From Phylloscopus collybita (lineage: Eukaryota; Chordata; Aves; Passeriformes; Phylloscopidae), in contig JAJNNQ010000148.1 in the NCBI GenBank assembly GCA_027886175.1, positions 124,001 through 188,000 of the forward strand: a stretch of 64,000 nt of DNA, in the 5' to 3' direction. The position numbers and the translations under genes were made by a program. The notes below the pieces were generated by a model. It was not told where the DNA came from, did not search any database, and was given only the letters and a program-made list of their open reading frames with translations. Position 1 is the stretch's first letter. Every line of letters starts with the position of its first letter. Of the stretch, positions 1 through 9,431 are shown piece by piece.

Positions 1-1980
1 CTCCTACTAACTTAATAAAGGAGTTTATCAGCTTTTGCTGCCCTTCACTGATACTCAAGGTCCTTAAAATTGGCTCTACTGTTCTAAAATAAATACAGAT
101 TTTAGACCTCCCTCATTCTCCCCAGACTAGAAACATGGGAATTGATTTTTGATCTTCTTTCTTTGGGTTTCTGTGGCTTTTTAAGCTGCATGGAGAAGGT
201 GTCTTTGGATATGGCACCCAGGGAATGGTGCTGGGAAGGGCAGGATGGGAAGGAACTGCCCAGAAATCCAGAAGCAGCAGTGGACTGGGAGCTGATCCTG
301 CCTCAGTCACACCCTTCTGGACAGTCTGTGTAATGCTAATATTCCTTTTTTCCTTCCTGAACATGGAGTCGGAGAAGAACAGAAGGCATTGCCTTGATGG
401 AAAGGGGAACCCTAGGGAAAAACTGCTGCTCGTGTCCGCAGGGAGGAGAGGGAAGAGCCCGAGAGAATCTTGGCTGGCTGAGGGGCACTTGTGTCCCCTG
501 TGGAACAGAGCCCTGCATCTCCTCAGACCTGCTGGTTTGCAGGACAGTTGGGACACCTTTTGCTGCCGCTTTGGCTCTTAAGAACTGGAGATCCGTGCAT
601 TTCTGGATGGTTTCCATAGGCTCTCCTGTTTTGTAGGAGCTGCACGGTGAGGTAGGAATTTTGAGGGAGGCCCTGGCAAAGCTGCCAGCAGCGAGGAACG
701 TGGAGCATCCGGGGGGTTTCTCCCACCTGAGTTCATCCTGGAGCGTGCTGGGTGTCCTGCTGGATGTTTAAGCTGGGTTTGGGGCGTTCTCCTGCAGGCC
801 CAGCTCCAACTGCTGCCCCTGGGGCCAGGCCTTGTAGTGTCCCGGCACTAAAGCCGGCAGCTGGCTGTGCTTTTCCAGCCCTTGAATGCCACGGGCAATC
901 CCAGATTCCCGGAGCTCCCCGGCGCACAGCCTGGCCTCGCTCCCTGGGAGTTGCGCTTCAGTCTGCTTGAGCCAAGGATGTCCTGCCCAGGTTTGGAACT
1001 GTATTCCTGGTTTTTTTTCCTCTTCAGGTAGTTGGCAAAAAAGGAGAGAGCCAAGGAAGCCAGGCCAGTGGAAGGCCTTGTCCCAGTCCAAGGTTCCCAC
1101 TTTTGTCTCCGACTCCTGGAGAATTGCTTGGCCATGACCAGAGGCTGTCAGTTGGATTTCCCGCCTATTCCAAATAAAGCGTTGCTTTCAGCTGGAGTAT
1201 GTTCCTGGTGTCATCCTCCTCCTCCTCCATGGATTTGTAAATAAAGTTCCTGACGTTTGCCAAGTTGAATTTTGTTATTCCAGCAATTGTGGTGGCTCTT
1301 TTGTTCTATTGAAACTTCCCAGCTCTGCTAAGAGCTTCAGATGTCAGATACAAGTACGCCTGGAGTTTCTTTGCAATGTTACTCCCACAGAATACAGATG
1401 ATTGTTGGATAGGAGTTACTTGAGATGTTTAGTTCTCACTTCCCTTTAAAATCTGAGCAGAGGAAGAAGATTTTATGTCAGCATTCCATGAACTTCCACC
1501 ATGAAACTGCTAACTGTTTCAAAAGTTTTCAGTGTTAGAAATGCCTGAGCTTGTCTTCCAGGCAGGATGAGATTTAGATATTTTTCCTTCCTTTCCTTTG
1601 ATGTTTTTCCTCTTTTTGATTTTAGTAAGGGAGTATTTATTGCAAATGCCAGTTTTCCATCCTAGTTGGAGTTTTGCCTCATCGTAGGGCACATTTCAAG
1701 GACATTTACCAAATTCCTGTTGGTAAATCCCAATTGTTCAGCACCAGCCAACTTGCGAAGTGTTTATTTACCGTAATTCATCTCTCTGTAAAGTTATATG
1801 TACTGCATTTTTAACTATCCCATTAAAATCCCATTAATACTTAAATCCTAAATGGCCTAATTGCTGTTCCTTGGACACAATGGGGTGGGTCTTTCCTGGC
1901 TTGGCACATTTGGATGTTCATCCAAAGTAAGCTTTCCCTGCCCCTGCAGAATCCAGATACTCCCAGGGCTGTGTTAGGCA
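1..1980 (+). repeat. Left arm of a 2-kb inverted repeat
   Basis: This stretch reappears as its reverse complement at 5380-7359. Paired positions add up to 7360 throughout (1 with 7359, 1245 with 6115, 1914 with 5446), so there are no net indels along about 1.9 kb. Both arms give identical translations over long frames, so identity is very high. I saw one difference near 1800/5560, and similarity decays between about 1945 and 1985. The arm starts at the window edge and may extend further left. I do not recognise its content. It has a mixed, moderately GC-rich composition and gene-like 3'-end signals at 1011-1245, annotated separately. No long conserved protein domain was found in any frame. 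Confidence 0.95.
1011..1245 (+). other. Possible 3'-terminal exon: acceptor-like tract and two AATAAA signals
   Basis: A run of T/C ending in TCTTCAG at 1021-1027 resembles a vertebrate 3' splice acceptor. About 150 bp later there is AATAAA at 1173-1178 and another at 1240-1245. The same arrangement is mirrored on the minus strand of the right arm. The open frame across it (70 codons from 1032) has no recognisable domain and ends at the second signal. This could be the 3' end of an unrecognised gene or noncoding transcript, or chance. The CAGGTA at the acceptor could also be read as a donor site. No upstream exon was identified. Confidence 0.25.
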
Positions 1981-1989
1981 GTGGCACGA

Positions 1990-2480
1990 GGGGAGAGCTG
2001 CATTTATTTAATTTTGTCTCTTATTCTATGTATTGTTTGTTTTATTTTTTTATTTATTGCTTTTTGATTTGGGGTTTTTTTAATGCTATATTTTGATTTT
2101 ATTGTGTTTTATTTCTTCATGTTATTTTATTTCTTGTTCTGTATTTTTATATGTTTTTATAATTTATTCCCCCAAATTTTGTTTTTATTTTAGTTTTTTA
2201 TTTTGTTGTTTTTTTTTTTTTAATTCCTTTTGTACTTTCTTGGTTTTTATTTCTTTAATTTTTTTATATTATTTGGTTTTTTATTTGCTTATAGTTTTGT
2301 ATGGTTTTTCTTTTCTATCTTATTTTTCTTTTTATAGTTTTACTAAAAAAATTTAATAGTGAAATTTTATACTAAAATTTTACTTTCAAATTAATTTTTA
2401 AATTTTAATTTTATTTCTCTTTTTTGTTATATATTTTTATTTTATTTTTTTCATGATTCCTTTGTTCCTTTACTTTTTTT
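1990..2480 (+). repeat. T-rich low-complexity block
   Basis: About 490 bp in which the plus strand is mostly T with scattered A. Open frames here are strings of Phe/Leu/Ile/Tyr codons caused by composition, not genes. It begins just where the inverted-repeat arms stop matching. A shorter A-rich block at 5165-5330 sits at the mirror position of the other arm, so the two may share an origin although they no longer align cleanly. Confidence 0.8.
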
Positions 2481-2739
2481 CCCCATTACTCCTTCTTGCC
2501 CGGAGTGTCTGGAAGTTTGGCTGTTGGCAAGAAAGGAGCTGAAGAACGACACCCATGGCCACTGGACGTCTGGATCGGGTTGAGAGTGCAGTCAGCAAAA
2601 CCTCTGCGTTTTCTGCTCCATTAAAAAACCTGAACGCGGGCGGTGCCATGTTTTTCTTTGGAACCCCCAACAACAGGTCTCATTCTACCCATGTACAGCA
2701 TCACCAGCAGTAACTTGGTGTCGAGGTGTATTTCAGAGA
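2481..2739. other. Short mixed-composition island between T-rich and A-rich blocks
   Basis: About 260 bp of ordinary base composition inside the inverted-repeat spacer. A 67-codon minus-strand open frame (2470-2673) covers most of it but has no recognised domain. I see no splice, repeat or RNA signature that assigns a function. Confidence 0.4.
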
Positions 2740-3255
2740 CAGCAATAAAAACAAGTAGGCATTTTATGTTGTAACTCTCAGAACCTCATGGTTTACTAAC
2801 AGAGAAATCCAAACCAAAGCAAACAAAAACACCACAAAACAAACCCCCCGAAAAACAGCCCACCTCCCGAAAAAACCACAAAAAGAGAAAATATGCCAAT
2901 ATTATTTTAATAAAAATGAAATCTTTACCCTTGGAAAACCAGGTTAATTTAATTGTAATTAATTGTCCTTCTGCTGTGTTAGGTTAATGAATTCATATTT
3001 AAAAAATTGGTTAAAACATGAACACGAATTTAAAAAAAAAATACAGAAATAGAACAATATAAATAATAAAAATAGAAATATAAAACAAAAAGTATCAATA
3101 ATATAAAGACAATATATCATATTACATGTTGCATATATTATATGAGATATAATATAGATAGGAATATAAAAGATAAATTATAAATAGCAATATAAAAATA
3201 AAAAAAAGATTAAAAATTTGGAAATATAACTTAAAGACTTTTTTGATTTCAATTT
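2740..3255. repeat. A-rich low-complexity block
   Basis: About 500 bp dominated by A with AT-rich dinucleotide stretches, roughly the complement in composition of the T-rich block at 1990-2480. There is no coding signal. It ends where the GC-rich section begins near 3300. Confidence 0.7.
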
Positions 3256-3379
3256 CATTGGTGACAGGGTTCTCGTAGTTGTGGTTGGGAGACTGTTGTG
3301 GCATTTAATTTAGAGAATGTTTGGAAGGGGATTTTTGGACGCCTTTTTGGCCTCCGCTCTCTGCCTGTCCCCGACCCAG

Positions 3380-3570
3380 GGCTGAGCTCGGGTGCAGTGC
3401 TGCCACCGTGTGGACAGAGCGCGGTACTGCAGCGCTCCCGTGCCCGTCCCCAAAGCGTGTGACAGCCCCTGGCTGAGCTTAAGGGCAGTGCTGCCACCGT
3501 GTGGACAGAGCGCGGTACTGGAGCACTCTCCCGAGCCCAGCCCGATGCGCGTGGCAGCCCCGGACTGTGA
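3380..3570 (+). repeat. 91-bp tandem duplication with a CTCF-like core
   Basis: Two GC-rich copies share about 35 identical bases starting at 3395 and 3486, giving a 91-bp period. The shared part contains CTGCCACCGTGTGG. Its reverse complement resembles the CTCF core consensus with about two mismatches. The copies diverge outside that core. Apparent open frames on either strand repeat with the unit and carry no domain. CTCF binding is inference only. Confidence 0.8.
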
Positions 3571-3590
3571 GCTTGCCGGCACTGCTTGAC

Positions 3591-4190
3591 GTTTCCAAGA
3601 TGGCGGCAAAAAGGGCGGGAAAAAAGCAAGGACCCTGGTGCCATCTAGCCAGCTGCCTGCGCCAAAACCCGACCACAGCGCCGGCCAAGAGTGATTTTTC
3701 TGGGGTGTTTCCAGGTGCGCAGGTACGAGCTGGAGGCTCGGCGGTGCCCCCGAGGGGTTCTGACAGTTGATTTAGTCAGGCACTTCTGTGTGTAGCCGGG
3801 GGGACCATAAGGGTGCCACAAAAAAGATGGCGGATCGACCGGAACTGGCTTCAGCCACAACCAAGATGGCAGCGAGTGGAAAAAAGGCGGGAAAATCAAA
3901 GACCCCGAAGGCGTCTAACTGACTGCCTGTCCGCAACCCCGACCAGACTGCTTCACAGATTAAATTCTCCATGGCGTTTCTAGGTGTGTGGGCAGGGTCT
4001 GTGGGCTCAGCTATGCCGCAGCCTGGTTCAAGCAGTAGATTTAGTCAGGCGTCTCTGTTTGAAGCCAGAGGGGGCCTTAAGAGTGCCACAAAAAAGATGG
4101 CGTCTCAACCGGAAGTGGCTTCAGCCACAACCAAGATGGCGGCGAGTGAGGGCAGAAGTCATGTGACATCCCTCTCAAGATGGCTGATCG
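3591..4190 (+). repeat. ~268-bp tandem repeat, about 2.2 copies, with YY1/ETS/E2F-like motifs
   Basis: The word CCAAGATGGC recurs at 3595, 3861 and 4131, spacings of 266 and 270 bp. Surrounding sequence aligns between copies, for example GTGCCACAAAAAAGATGGCG near 3814 and 4084. CpG is frequent compared with the flanking AT-rich blocks. Copies are diverged by substitutions and small indels, so this is not a very recent amplification. Confidence 0.8.
3594..4187 (+). promoter_or_regulatory. Cluster of YY1-like and ETS-like sites (candidate CpG-rich promoter)
   Basis: Six AAGATGGC words on the plus strand start at 3597, 3824, 3863, 4094, 4133 and 4177. Those at 3597 and 4133 read AAGATGGCGGC, the classic YY1 core. 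ETS-like words occur at about 3837 (ACCGGAACTG) and 4108-4117 (ACCGGAAGTG). GGCGGGAAAA, an E2F-like word, occurs near 3886 with a similar word near 3616. This combination is typical of housekeeping CpG-island promoters in vertebrates. No transcript start or downstream gene can be shown, so a promoter role is inferred. Confidence 0.35.
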
Positions 4191-4344
4191 GCTATTGTAA
4201 TATTTTAAAATATTAATCGCATAACTTTATACTAATAGAGATTTTTGTAGGATCTTTTATGTGTTTAGTGAAAGGATTTTTAAGAGTATTAGTTTTGTTT
4301 AGTTTTGTTTTTTTAATATAAAAAAAAGACGCCGCTCTTGACAG

Positions 4345-4650
4345 CGTATCCATGGTAACTTCGGGGCTTCTCCAGCCCGCATCTCAATGGTAACTTCCGG
4401 GACGCTCTGGCCAGCATCTCTATGCTAACTTCCGGGACGCTCTGGCCTGCGTCTCTATTGTATTTTTGCGGGCCGCTCTGGCCCGCGTCTCTATGGTAAC
4501 CTCCGGGCCGCTCTATCCTTCGTGTCTATGGTAATTTCTGTGCTTCTCTGTCCCGCGTCTTCATGATAACTTCCGGGCCGCTGCGTCTCTCGTTTCCATG
4601 GTAACACCCCGGGCCACTTTGAACCATGTGTCTCTGCGAACTTCTGGTCG
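4345..4650 (+). repeat. 35-bp minisatellite, 8-9 copies
   Basis: The word CATGGTAAC or a close variant starts at 4351, 4386, 4421, 4456, 4492, 4527, 4562 and 4597, with a degenerate ninth at about 4633. The steps are 35 bp with two 36-bp exceptions. Each unit continues with ACTTCCGG and then GCTCTGGCCCGCGTCTC or a variant. CATGGTAAC is half of the RFX X-box palindrome and ACTTCCGG is the reverse complement of an ETS site, so the array may stack RFX- and ETS-like sites. Binding is not shown. Confidence 0.9.
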
Positions 4651-4734
4651 CGTGTCGGGGGCGGGGGTCCCGTCGGAGCCGCTCCGCCCCACCTCGCTGC
4701 TCTCGGGGGGAATCCCGCCGGCTGCCGCTGCTTC

Positions 4735-5170
4735 CGGGTGGGCTCGGGGAGATTTTGGGGTCTCCGGGGGGATTTTGGGGTTTCCAGGGTATGGGGAGGC
4801 GCGGTTTGGGGTCTCCGGGGGTTTTTGGCGGGTCCCGAGGGGTCCTGGGGGTGCCGGCCCCGCCGTGCGACTGACGGTGACGGCGCTGCGGGGCCGGCTG
4901 GAAGTGCCGCCTGCGGGTATTGCGGGCAAGGGCTGGGGGGGTTCGGGGGGATTTGGAGGGCTTTATAGGATTTGGGGAACTTTGGGGCGATTTGGGGGAG
5001 CGGTTCAATGGGGTTTTGGGGCAGTTTGGGGGGATGTTTGGGTGGAGTGTTGGGGATGGTTCGGGGGTTTGGGGGTTCTGGGGGGATTTGAGGATTGTTT
5101 GGGTGGGTTTTGGGGATGGGTTTGGGGTTTCTGCGATGGTTTGGGGCAGTTTGGGGGGTTTTTGGGGTTC
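4735..5170 (+). repeat. G-rich degenerate repeat with quadruplex potential
   Basis: About 435 bp of plus strand made of runs of three to six G separated by short T-rich linkers such as GGATTTTGGGG and TTTGGGGTTT. Four or more G-runs lie within short distances many times, for example at 4745-4795 and 5010-5090, which fits the usual G-quadruplex rule. The complementary C-rich strand gives a long Pro/Asn/Lys-rich open frame (4491-5261) that is a composition artefact. Confidence 0.85.
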
Positions 5171-5379
5171 TGGGATTTTTTTTAAAAATAATTATAGTAA
5201 AAAGTGTCAAGTTTGAAGGTTTTCTCATTAAAAAAAATGTAATATCTAGCAAGAAAACCAAAATATTAAAAAAAGGTTAATTAACATTTTATTATTTTTA
5301 AATTTTGGTTGTAGTGTGTTAAAGAAGAAAAAAAGAGATTTGGAGGTATTGCTGGACAATGGGGCTTGTGTCAGAAAGG
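5171..5379. repeat. A-rich block before the right arm
   Basis: AT-rich sequence with many A-runs on the plus strand. It occupies the mirror position of part of the T-rich block at 1990-2480 but aligns only loosely with it. No gene signal is visible. Confidence 0.6.
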
Positions 5380-7359
5380 CAGCTAACACAGCTCCAGGAG
5401 TTTCTGGATTCTGCAGGGGCAGGGAAAGCTTACTTTGGATGAACATCCAAATGTGCCAAGCCAGGAAAGACCCACCCCATTGTGTCCAAGGAACAGCAAT
5501 TAGGCCATTTAGGATTTAAGTATTAATGGGATTTTAATGGGATAGTTAAAAATGCAGTACCTATAACTTTACAGAGAGATGAATTATGGTAAATAAACAC
5601 TTCGCAAGTTGGCTGGTGCTGAACAATTGGGATTTACCAACAGGAATTTGGTAAATGTCCTTGAAATGTGCCCTACGATGAGGCAAAACTCCAACTAGGA
5701 TGGAAAACTGGCATTTGCAATAAATACTCCCTTACTAAAATCAAAAAGAGGAAAAACATCAAAGGAAAGGAAGGAAAAATATCTAAATCTCATCCTGCCT
5801 GGAAGACAAGCTCAGGCATTTCTAACACTGAAAACTTTTGAAACAGTTAGCAGTTTCATGGTGGAAGTTCATGGAATGCTGACATAAAATCTTCTTCCTC
5901 TGCTCAGATTTTAAAGGGAAGTGAGAACTAAACATCTCAAGTAACTCCTATCCAACAATCATCTGTATTCTGTGGGAGTAACATTGCAAAGAAACTCCAG
6001 GCGTACTTGTATCTGACATCTGAAGCTCTTAGCAGAGCTGGGAAGTTTCAATAGAACAAAAGAGCCACCACAATTGCTGGAATAACAAAATTCAACTTGG
6101 CAAACGTCAGGAACTTTATTTACAAATCCATGGAGGAGGAGGAGGATGACACCAGGAACATACTCCAGCTGAAAGCAACGCTTTATTTGGAATAGGCGGG
6201 AAATCCAACTGACAGCCTCTGGTCATGGCCAAGCAATTCTCCAGGAGTCGGAGACAAAAGTGGGAACCTTGGACTGGGACAAGGCCTTCCACTGGCCTGG
6301 CTTCCTTGGCTCTCTCCTTTTTTGCCAACTACCTGAAGAGGAAAAAAAACCAGGAATACAGTTCCAAACCTGGGCAGGACATCCTTGGCTCAAGCAGACT
6401 GAAGCGCAACTCCCAGGGAGCGAGGCCAGGCTGTGCGCCGGGGAGCTCCGGGAATCTGGGATTGCCCGTGGCATTCAAGGGCTGGAAAAGCACAGCCAGC
6501 TGCCGGCTTTAGTGCCGGGACACTACAAGGCCTGGCCCCAGGGGCAGCAGTTGGAGCTGGGCCTGCAGGAGAACGCCCCAAACCCAGCTTAAACATCCAG
6601 CAGGACACCCAGCACGCTCCAGGATGAACTCAGGTGGGAGAAACCCCCCGGATGCTCCACGTTCCTCGCTGCTGGCAGCTTTGCCAGGGCCTCCCTCAAA
6701 ATTCCTACCTCACCGTGCAGCTCCTACAAAACAGGAGAGCCTATGGAAACCATCCAGAAATGCACGGATCTCCAGTTCTTAAGAGCCAAAGCGGCAGCAA
6801 AAGGTGTCCCAACTGTCCTGCAAACCAGCAGGTCTGAGGAGATGCAGGGCTCTGTTCCACAGGGGACACAAGTGCCCCTCAGCCAGCCAAGATTCTCTCG
6901 GGCTCTTCCCTCTCCTCCCTGCGGACACGAGCAGCAGTTTTTCCCTAGGGTTCCCCTTTCCATCAAGGCAATGCCTTCTGTTCTTCTCCGACTCCATGTT
7001 CAGGAAGGAAAAAAGGAATATTAGCATTACACAGACTGTCCAGAAGGGTGTGACTGAGGCAGGATCAGCTCCCAGTCCACTGCTGCTTCTGGATTTCTGG
7101 GCAGTTCCTTCCCATCCTGCCCTTCCCAGCACCATTCCCTGGGTGCCATATCCAAAGACACCTTCTCCATGCAGCTTAAAAAGCCACAGAAACCCAAAGA
7201 AAGAAGATCAAAAATCAATTCCCATGTTTCTAGTCTGGGGAGAATGAGGGAGGTCTAAAATCTGTATTTATTTTAGAACAGTAGAGCCAATTTTAAGGAC
7301 CTTGAGTATCAGTGAAGGGCAGCAAAAGCTGATAAACTCCTTTATTAAGTTAGTAGGAG
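5380..7359 (-). repeat. Right arm of the 2-kb inverted repeat
   Basis: Reverse complement of 1-1980 with no net indel. The AATAAA signals of the left arm appear here as TTTATT at 6115-6120 and 6182-6187, so any transcript end would be on the minus strand. The last matching base is 7359 only because the left arm reaches the window edge. The true outer boundary of the repeat is unknown and could lie further right. Confidence 0.95.
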
Positions 7360-7635
7360 CAGAAAAACAAAGTTTTAAGATCAAGTTTTGCTGCTAAAAA
7401 TTAAGGAGGTGCCATGTTGGTGTTAGTGCTTTTAACCTTCTGACATTAGAGGGTATTTGTACCATAAATGCCTAAAGTGTCCTAAAATGATATTATGATA
7501 TCCTCTATCATTCTCCCCGAAATTATCTATCTCTCAACCATATTATCAAACACAAACAAACAAATAAAATCATTCATGTTCCTGCAAACATCTGAATGCC
7601 ACACAGGAGAACGTGCATTTTCATTTTGAAGTAAT
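7360..7635. other. Non-tandem sequence, no gene seen
   Basis: AT-rich, apparently single-copy DNA between the inverted-repeat arm and the possible poly(A) signal. I see no ORF, splice signal or repeat worth naming. Part of it may still belong to the inverted-repeat arm if that extends past the left edge of the window. Confidence 0.4.
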
Positions 7636-7641
7636 TTTATT
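7636..7641 (-). terminator. Possible poly(A) signal for a minus-strand transcript
   Basis: TTTATT on the plus strand is AATAAA on the minus strand. It lies about 1.6 kb downstream of the BMP3-like stop codon at 9240. It could end that gene's 3' UTR, or serve the small exon-like segment at 7718-7799. The position is plausible but not proven. Confidence 0.3.
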
Positions 7642-7717
7642 TTACATTTCTCCAGAGTTCCGAGCAGAGCGTCTGTATTACTGAAGGAAAACAATACAGA
7701 TCAGAGAAGCTTATCAA

Positions 7718-7799
7718 TCAGCAGTACGACGTCCCTTTCACACAGTGGGTGCACCTGTCCTCTGGATCTCCCCTACAGTCCTGGCAGGCCATCTTTGCC
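7718..7799 (-). other. Exon-like segment with a Cys-rich C-terminus
   Basis: On the minus strand an acceptor-like TCTCTGTCAG (AG ending at 7800) precedes 26 open codons and a TGA at 7718-7720. The peptide ends ACQDCRGDPEDRC and then THCVKGTSYC, with five Cys in 22 residues, and the AATAAA at 7641-7636 follows. I do not recognise a family. It may be a terminal exon of an unknown gene, or simply part of the BMP3-like 3' UTR read by chance. Confidence 0.15.
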
Positions 7800-8194
7800 C
7801 TGACAGAGAAAACTGCATGGTTTAAAGGGTGCTGAGATAAAGAAGGATACATTAGGAGGGCCATTTGGATATAAAATAAATGAAAAGCATCTGTAAGAGT
7901 TTCTTTCCGTATACAAAATGACTTTTCTTTTGGGGTTGATTTTCATTTTTTTAAATTGACAGTCTGTACACAGATAAACCTTTCACCAGAAATCATTTAA
8001 AAATGCTGGTGTCACAAGGAAAAAGGAGCCACTAAACAACCCATCCTGCAAACTCATAAGCCTCTCCTTGGCTGCGGGTGTCTATCTTTGGGACCAGCCC
8101 TGCCCCGGGAGTGACACTGCTGCTGATGAGTTCAGGGCCCCCAGAGCACGGAAGAACAGATCACCACTTTGCCAGCTAAACCAGTGCACCGAGC

Positions 8195-8430
8195 GCCCCA
8201 TCCAGTCCTTTCCTGAACAGCTCCACTGAGGGTGACTCCACCACTTCCCTGGGCAGCCCTTACCACTGCCTGACCATCCTTTCCATGAAAAAATTCTTCC
8301 TAATGTCCAGCCTGAACCTCCCCCGGTGCAGCTTGAGGCTATGACCTCTCGTCCTGTTGCTTGGTACCTGGGGAAGAGGCCACTCCACAATCTGGTTACA
8401 GTGTCCTTGCAGGGAGACAACCCGCAGATT
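8195..8430 (-). mobile_element. CR1 LINE fragment (3' region)
   Basis: Read on the minus strand, this contains the familiar CR1 stretch around AGGTTCAGGCTGGACATTAG, then GAAGAATTTTTTCATGGAAA, a GGTCAGGCAGTGG segment and CAGGGAAGTGGTGGAGTCAC. These are landmark words of chicken repeat 1, the dominant avian LINE. Only a short diverged 3' piece is present, with no reverse-transcriptase ORF. The boundaries are approximate. Its position places it in the likely 3' UTR or downstream flank of the BMP3-like exon, in the same orientation. Confidence 0.85.
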
Positions 8431-9239
8431 ATTTGCAAGTATGTTCTAGAACATGTGGAGAACAAGTCATTCGGGCACTGCACTGAGCGTGATATTTTCA
8501 TACCCCTGGCCTGCTGAGTTTCCATAGCACAAGTCAGTGATGCACTCAGTAGTCCTGTTTGCAGCTCTTCTGCCCAGGGCTGCCAGGCTCCAAAGAGCTG
8601 AATTACAGAGTAGATGTCAGTGGAACTCGCACACAAGGTGAGTAACCTTGTACCAAGGAGATGCATGGTCAGGTAGGGTCATCTATAGCTTTTAGGATGT
8701 CAGATTTGTTTTGCCACCTTGCTGTACTACTCTAAAACCTAAGGCAAGAAACTTTGTTTTAAAATGAAGACTATTGCATTTCTAGTGTTCCCCCGCCATT
8801 AGTCACCATTAGAACAGAGATAGGAATTACCAGCTTGTGCTGCTTCCAAAATCTTGTACAAAAATAGATCACTATGTCCTTTGCGCAGTCTCAAAAATCT
8901 CCAGACTCTTCTTTCACCTCTCGCTTCCAACAGGTACGGTCAGGTCCCATTCCTGGCCTTGTGTTTCGGTCAAAACCACAGACAAATTAAGTTTGTATTC
9001 ACTTTCCTTGGAATGGCTACTTGGAATCCGTTCTGTTCCCATTCTCATTGATTGCATTTCTTTACATTTCCTTTTTTTTTGTCCAAAGGAAATGCATTGT
9101 GTTTGGCAGTGCAAACACAAAGTAGGTACAATGAGACTCCTGCCCACCTCCCCTCCCCAACGAGCAGGGGAGTGGCAGCACTCAGCACCCAGGCTTATTG
9201 CCAAATCACCCCAGCATTGCCAAAAGGCCTCCCAAGGCA
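8431..9239 (-). other. Probable 3' UTR or downstream flank of the BMP3-like exon
   Basis: Non-tandem sequence directly downstream of the BMP3-like stop codon on the minus strand. Open frames up to 162 codons occur on the plus strand (8837-9325) but show no domain and run into the antisense of the exon, so I do not call them genes. If the poly(A) signal at 7636 is used, this is 3' UTR. Confidence 0.45.
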
Positions 9240-9431
9240 TTACTTGCATGCACAGGGCTCCACTGTCATGTTGGGGTACACCTTCAGCACCACGTTTTTG
9301 TTTTCATCAAAGAATAAGATACTAAGAGAAGACATCTTGTCAGGCCCACAGCAAGGCTCGGGAATGCCAGGGACGACTCCAACAGCTCTCACACTGCTCT
9401 GGATGGTGGCGTGGTTGGATGGCTTCATGGC
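9240..9431 (-). CDS. BMP3: Terminal coding exon of bone morphogenetic protein 3 (partial gene)
   Basis: The minus strand reads AG (splice acceptor at 9433-9432, preceded by CTTTCTCTTTC) into 63 open codons and TAA at 9242-9240. The peptide contains [43 protein letters not shown] and [12 protein letters not shown]. This is the C-terminal half of a TGF-beta superfamily cystine-knot domain with the paired Cys and the final CxC. The [13 protein letters not shown] segment points to BMP3 rather than the closely related GDF10. BMP3 is a secreted dimeric ligand that in mammals antagonises osteogenic BMP signalling. Differences from the usual vertebrate form include Gly after the CC pair, Pro two residues before the last CxC and a terminal Lys instead of Arg. 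The exons for the prodomain and the first half of the mature domain are not in this window; 50 kb of satellite lies on the upstream side. It may be the real last exon of an interrupted gene, or a displaced copy. Confidence 0.85.
   Translation of the reverse strand, partial: AMKPSNHATIQSSVRAVGVVPGIPEPCCGPDKMSSLSILFFDENKNVVLKVYPNMTVEPCACK

Noticed and set aside
225..581. Possible exon of a songbird C2H2 zinc-finger gene in the palindrome arm
   Set aside because: The frame starting MESEKNRRHC loosely resembles such linker exons, but there are no zinc-finger motifs (CxxC...HxxxH) in any frame and the resemblance is weak.
4158..4167. E-box palindrome of the TFEB/USF type (GTCATGTGAC)
   Set aside because: The central CATGTG breaks the canonical CACGTG palindrome, and a single copy is not informative.
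4491..5261. 256-codon proline-rich ORF on the minus strand
   Set aside because: It is produced by the C-rich complement of a G-rich low-complexity block and the 35-bp minisatellite. Other frames over the same DNA are equally open.
8082..8666. 194-codon minus-strand ORF as a gene
   Set aside because: Its middle is CR1 LINE sequence and the rest has no domain.
8837..9325. 162-codon plus-strand ORF
   Set aside because: It overlaps the BMP3-like exon in antisense and has no recognisable domain.
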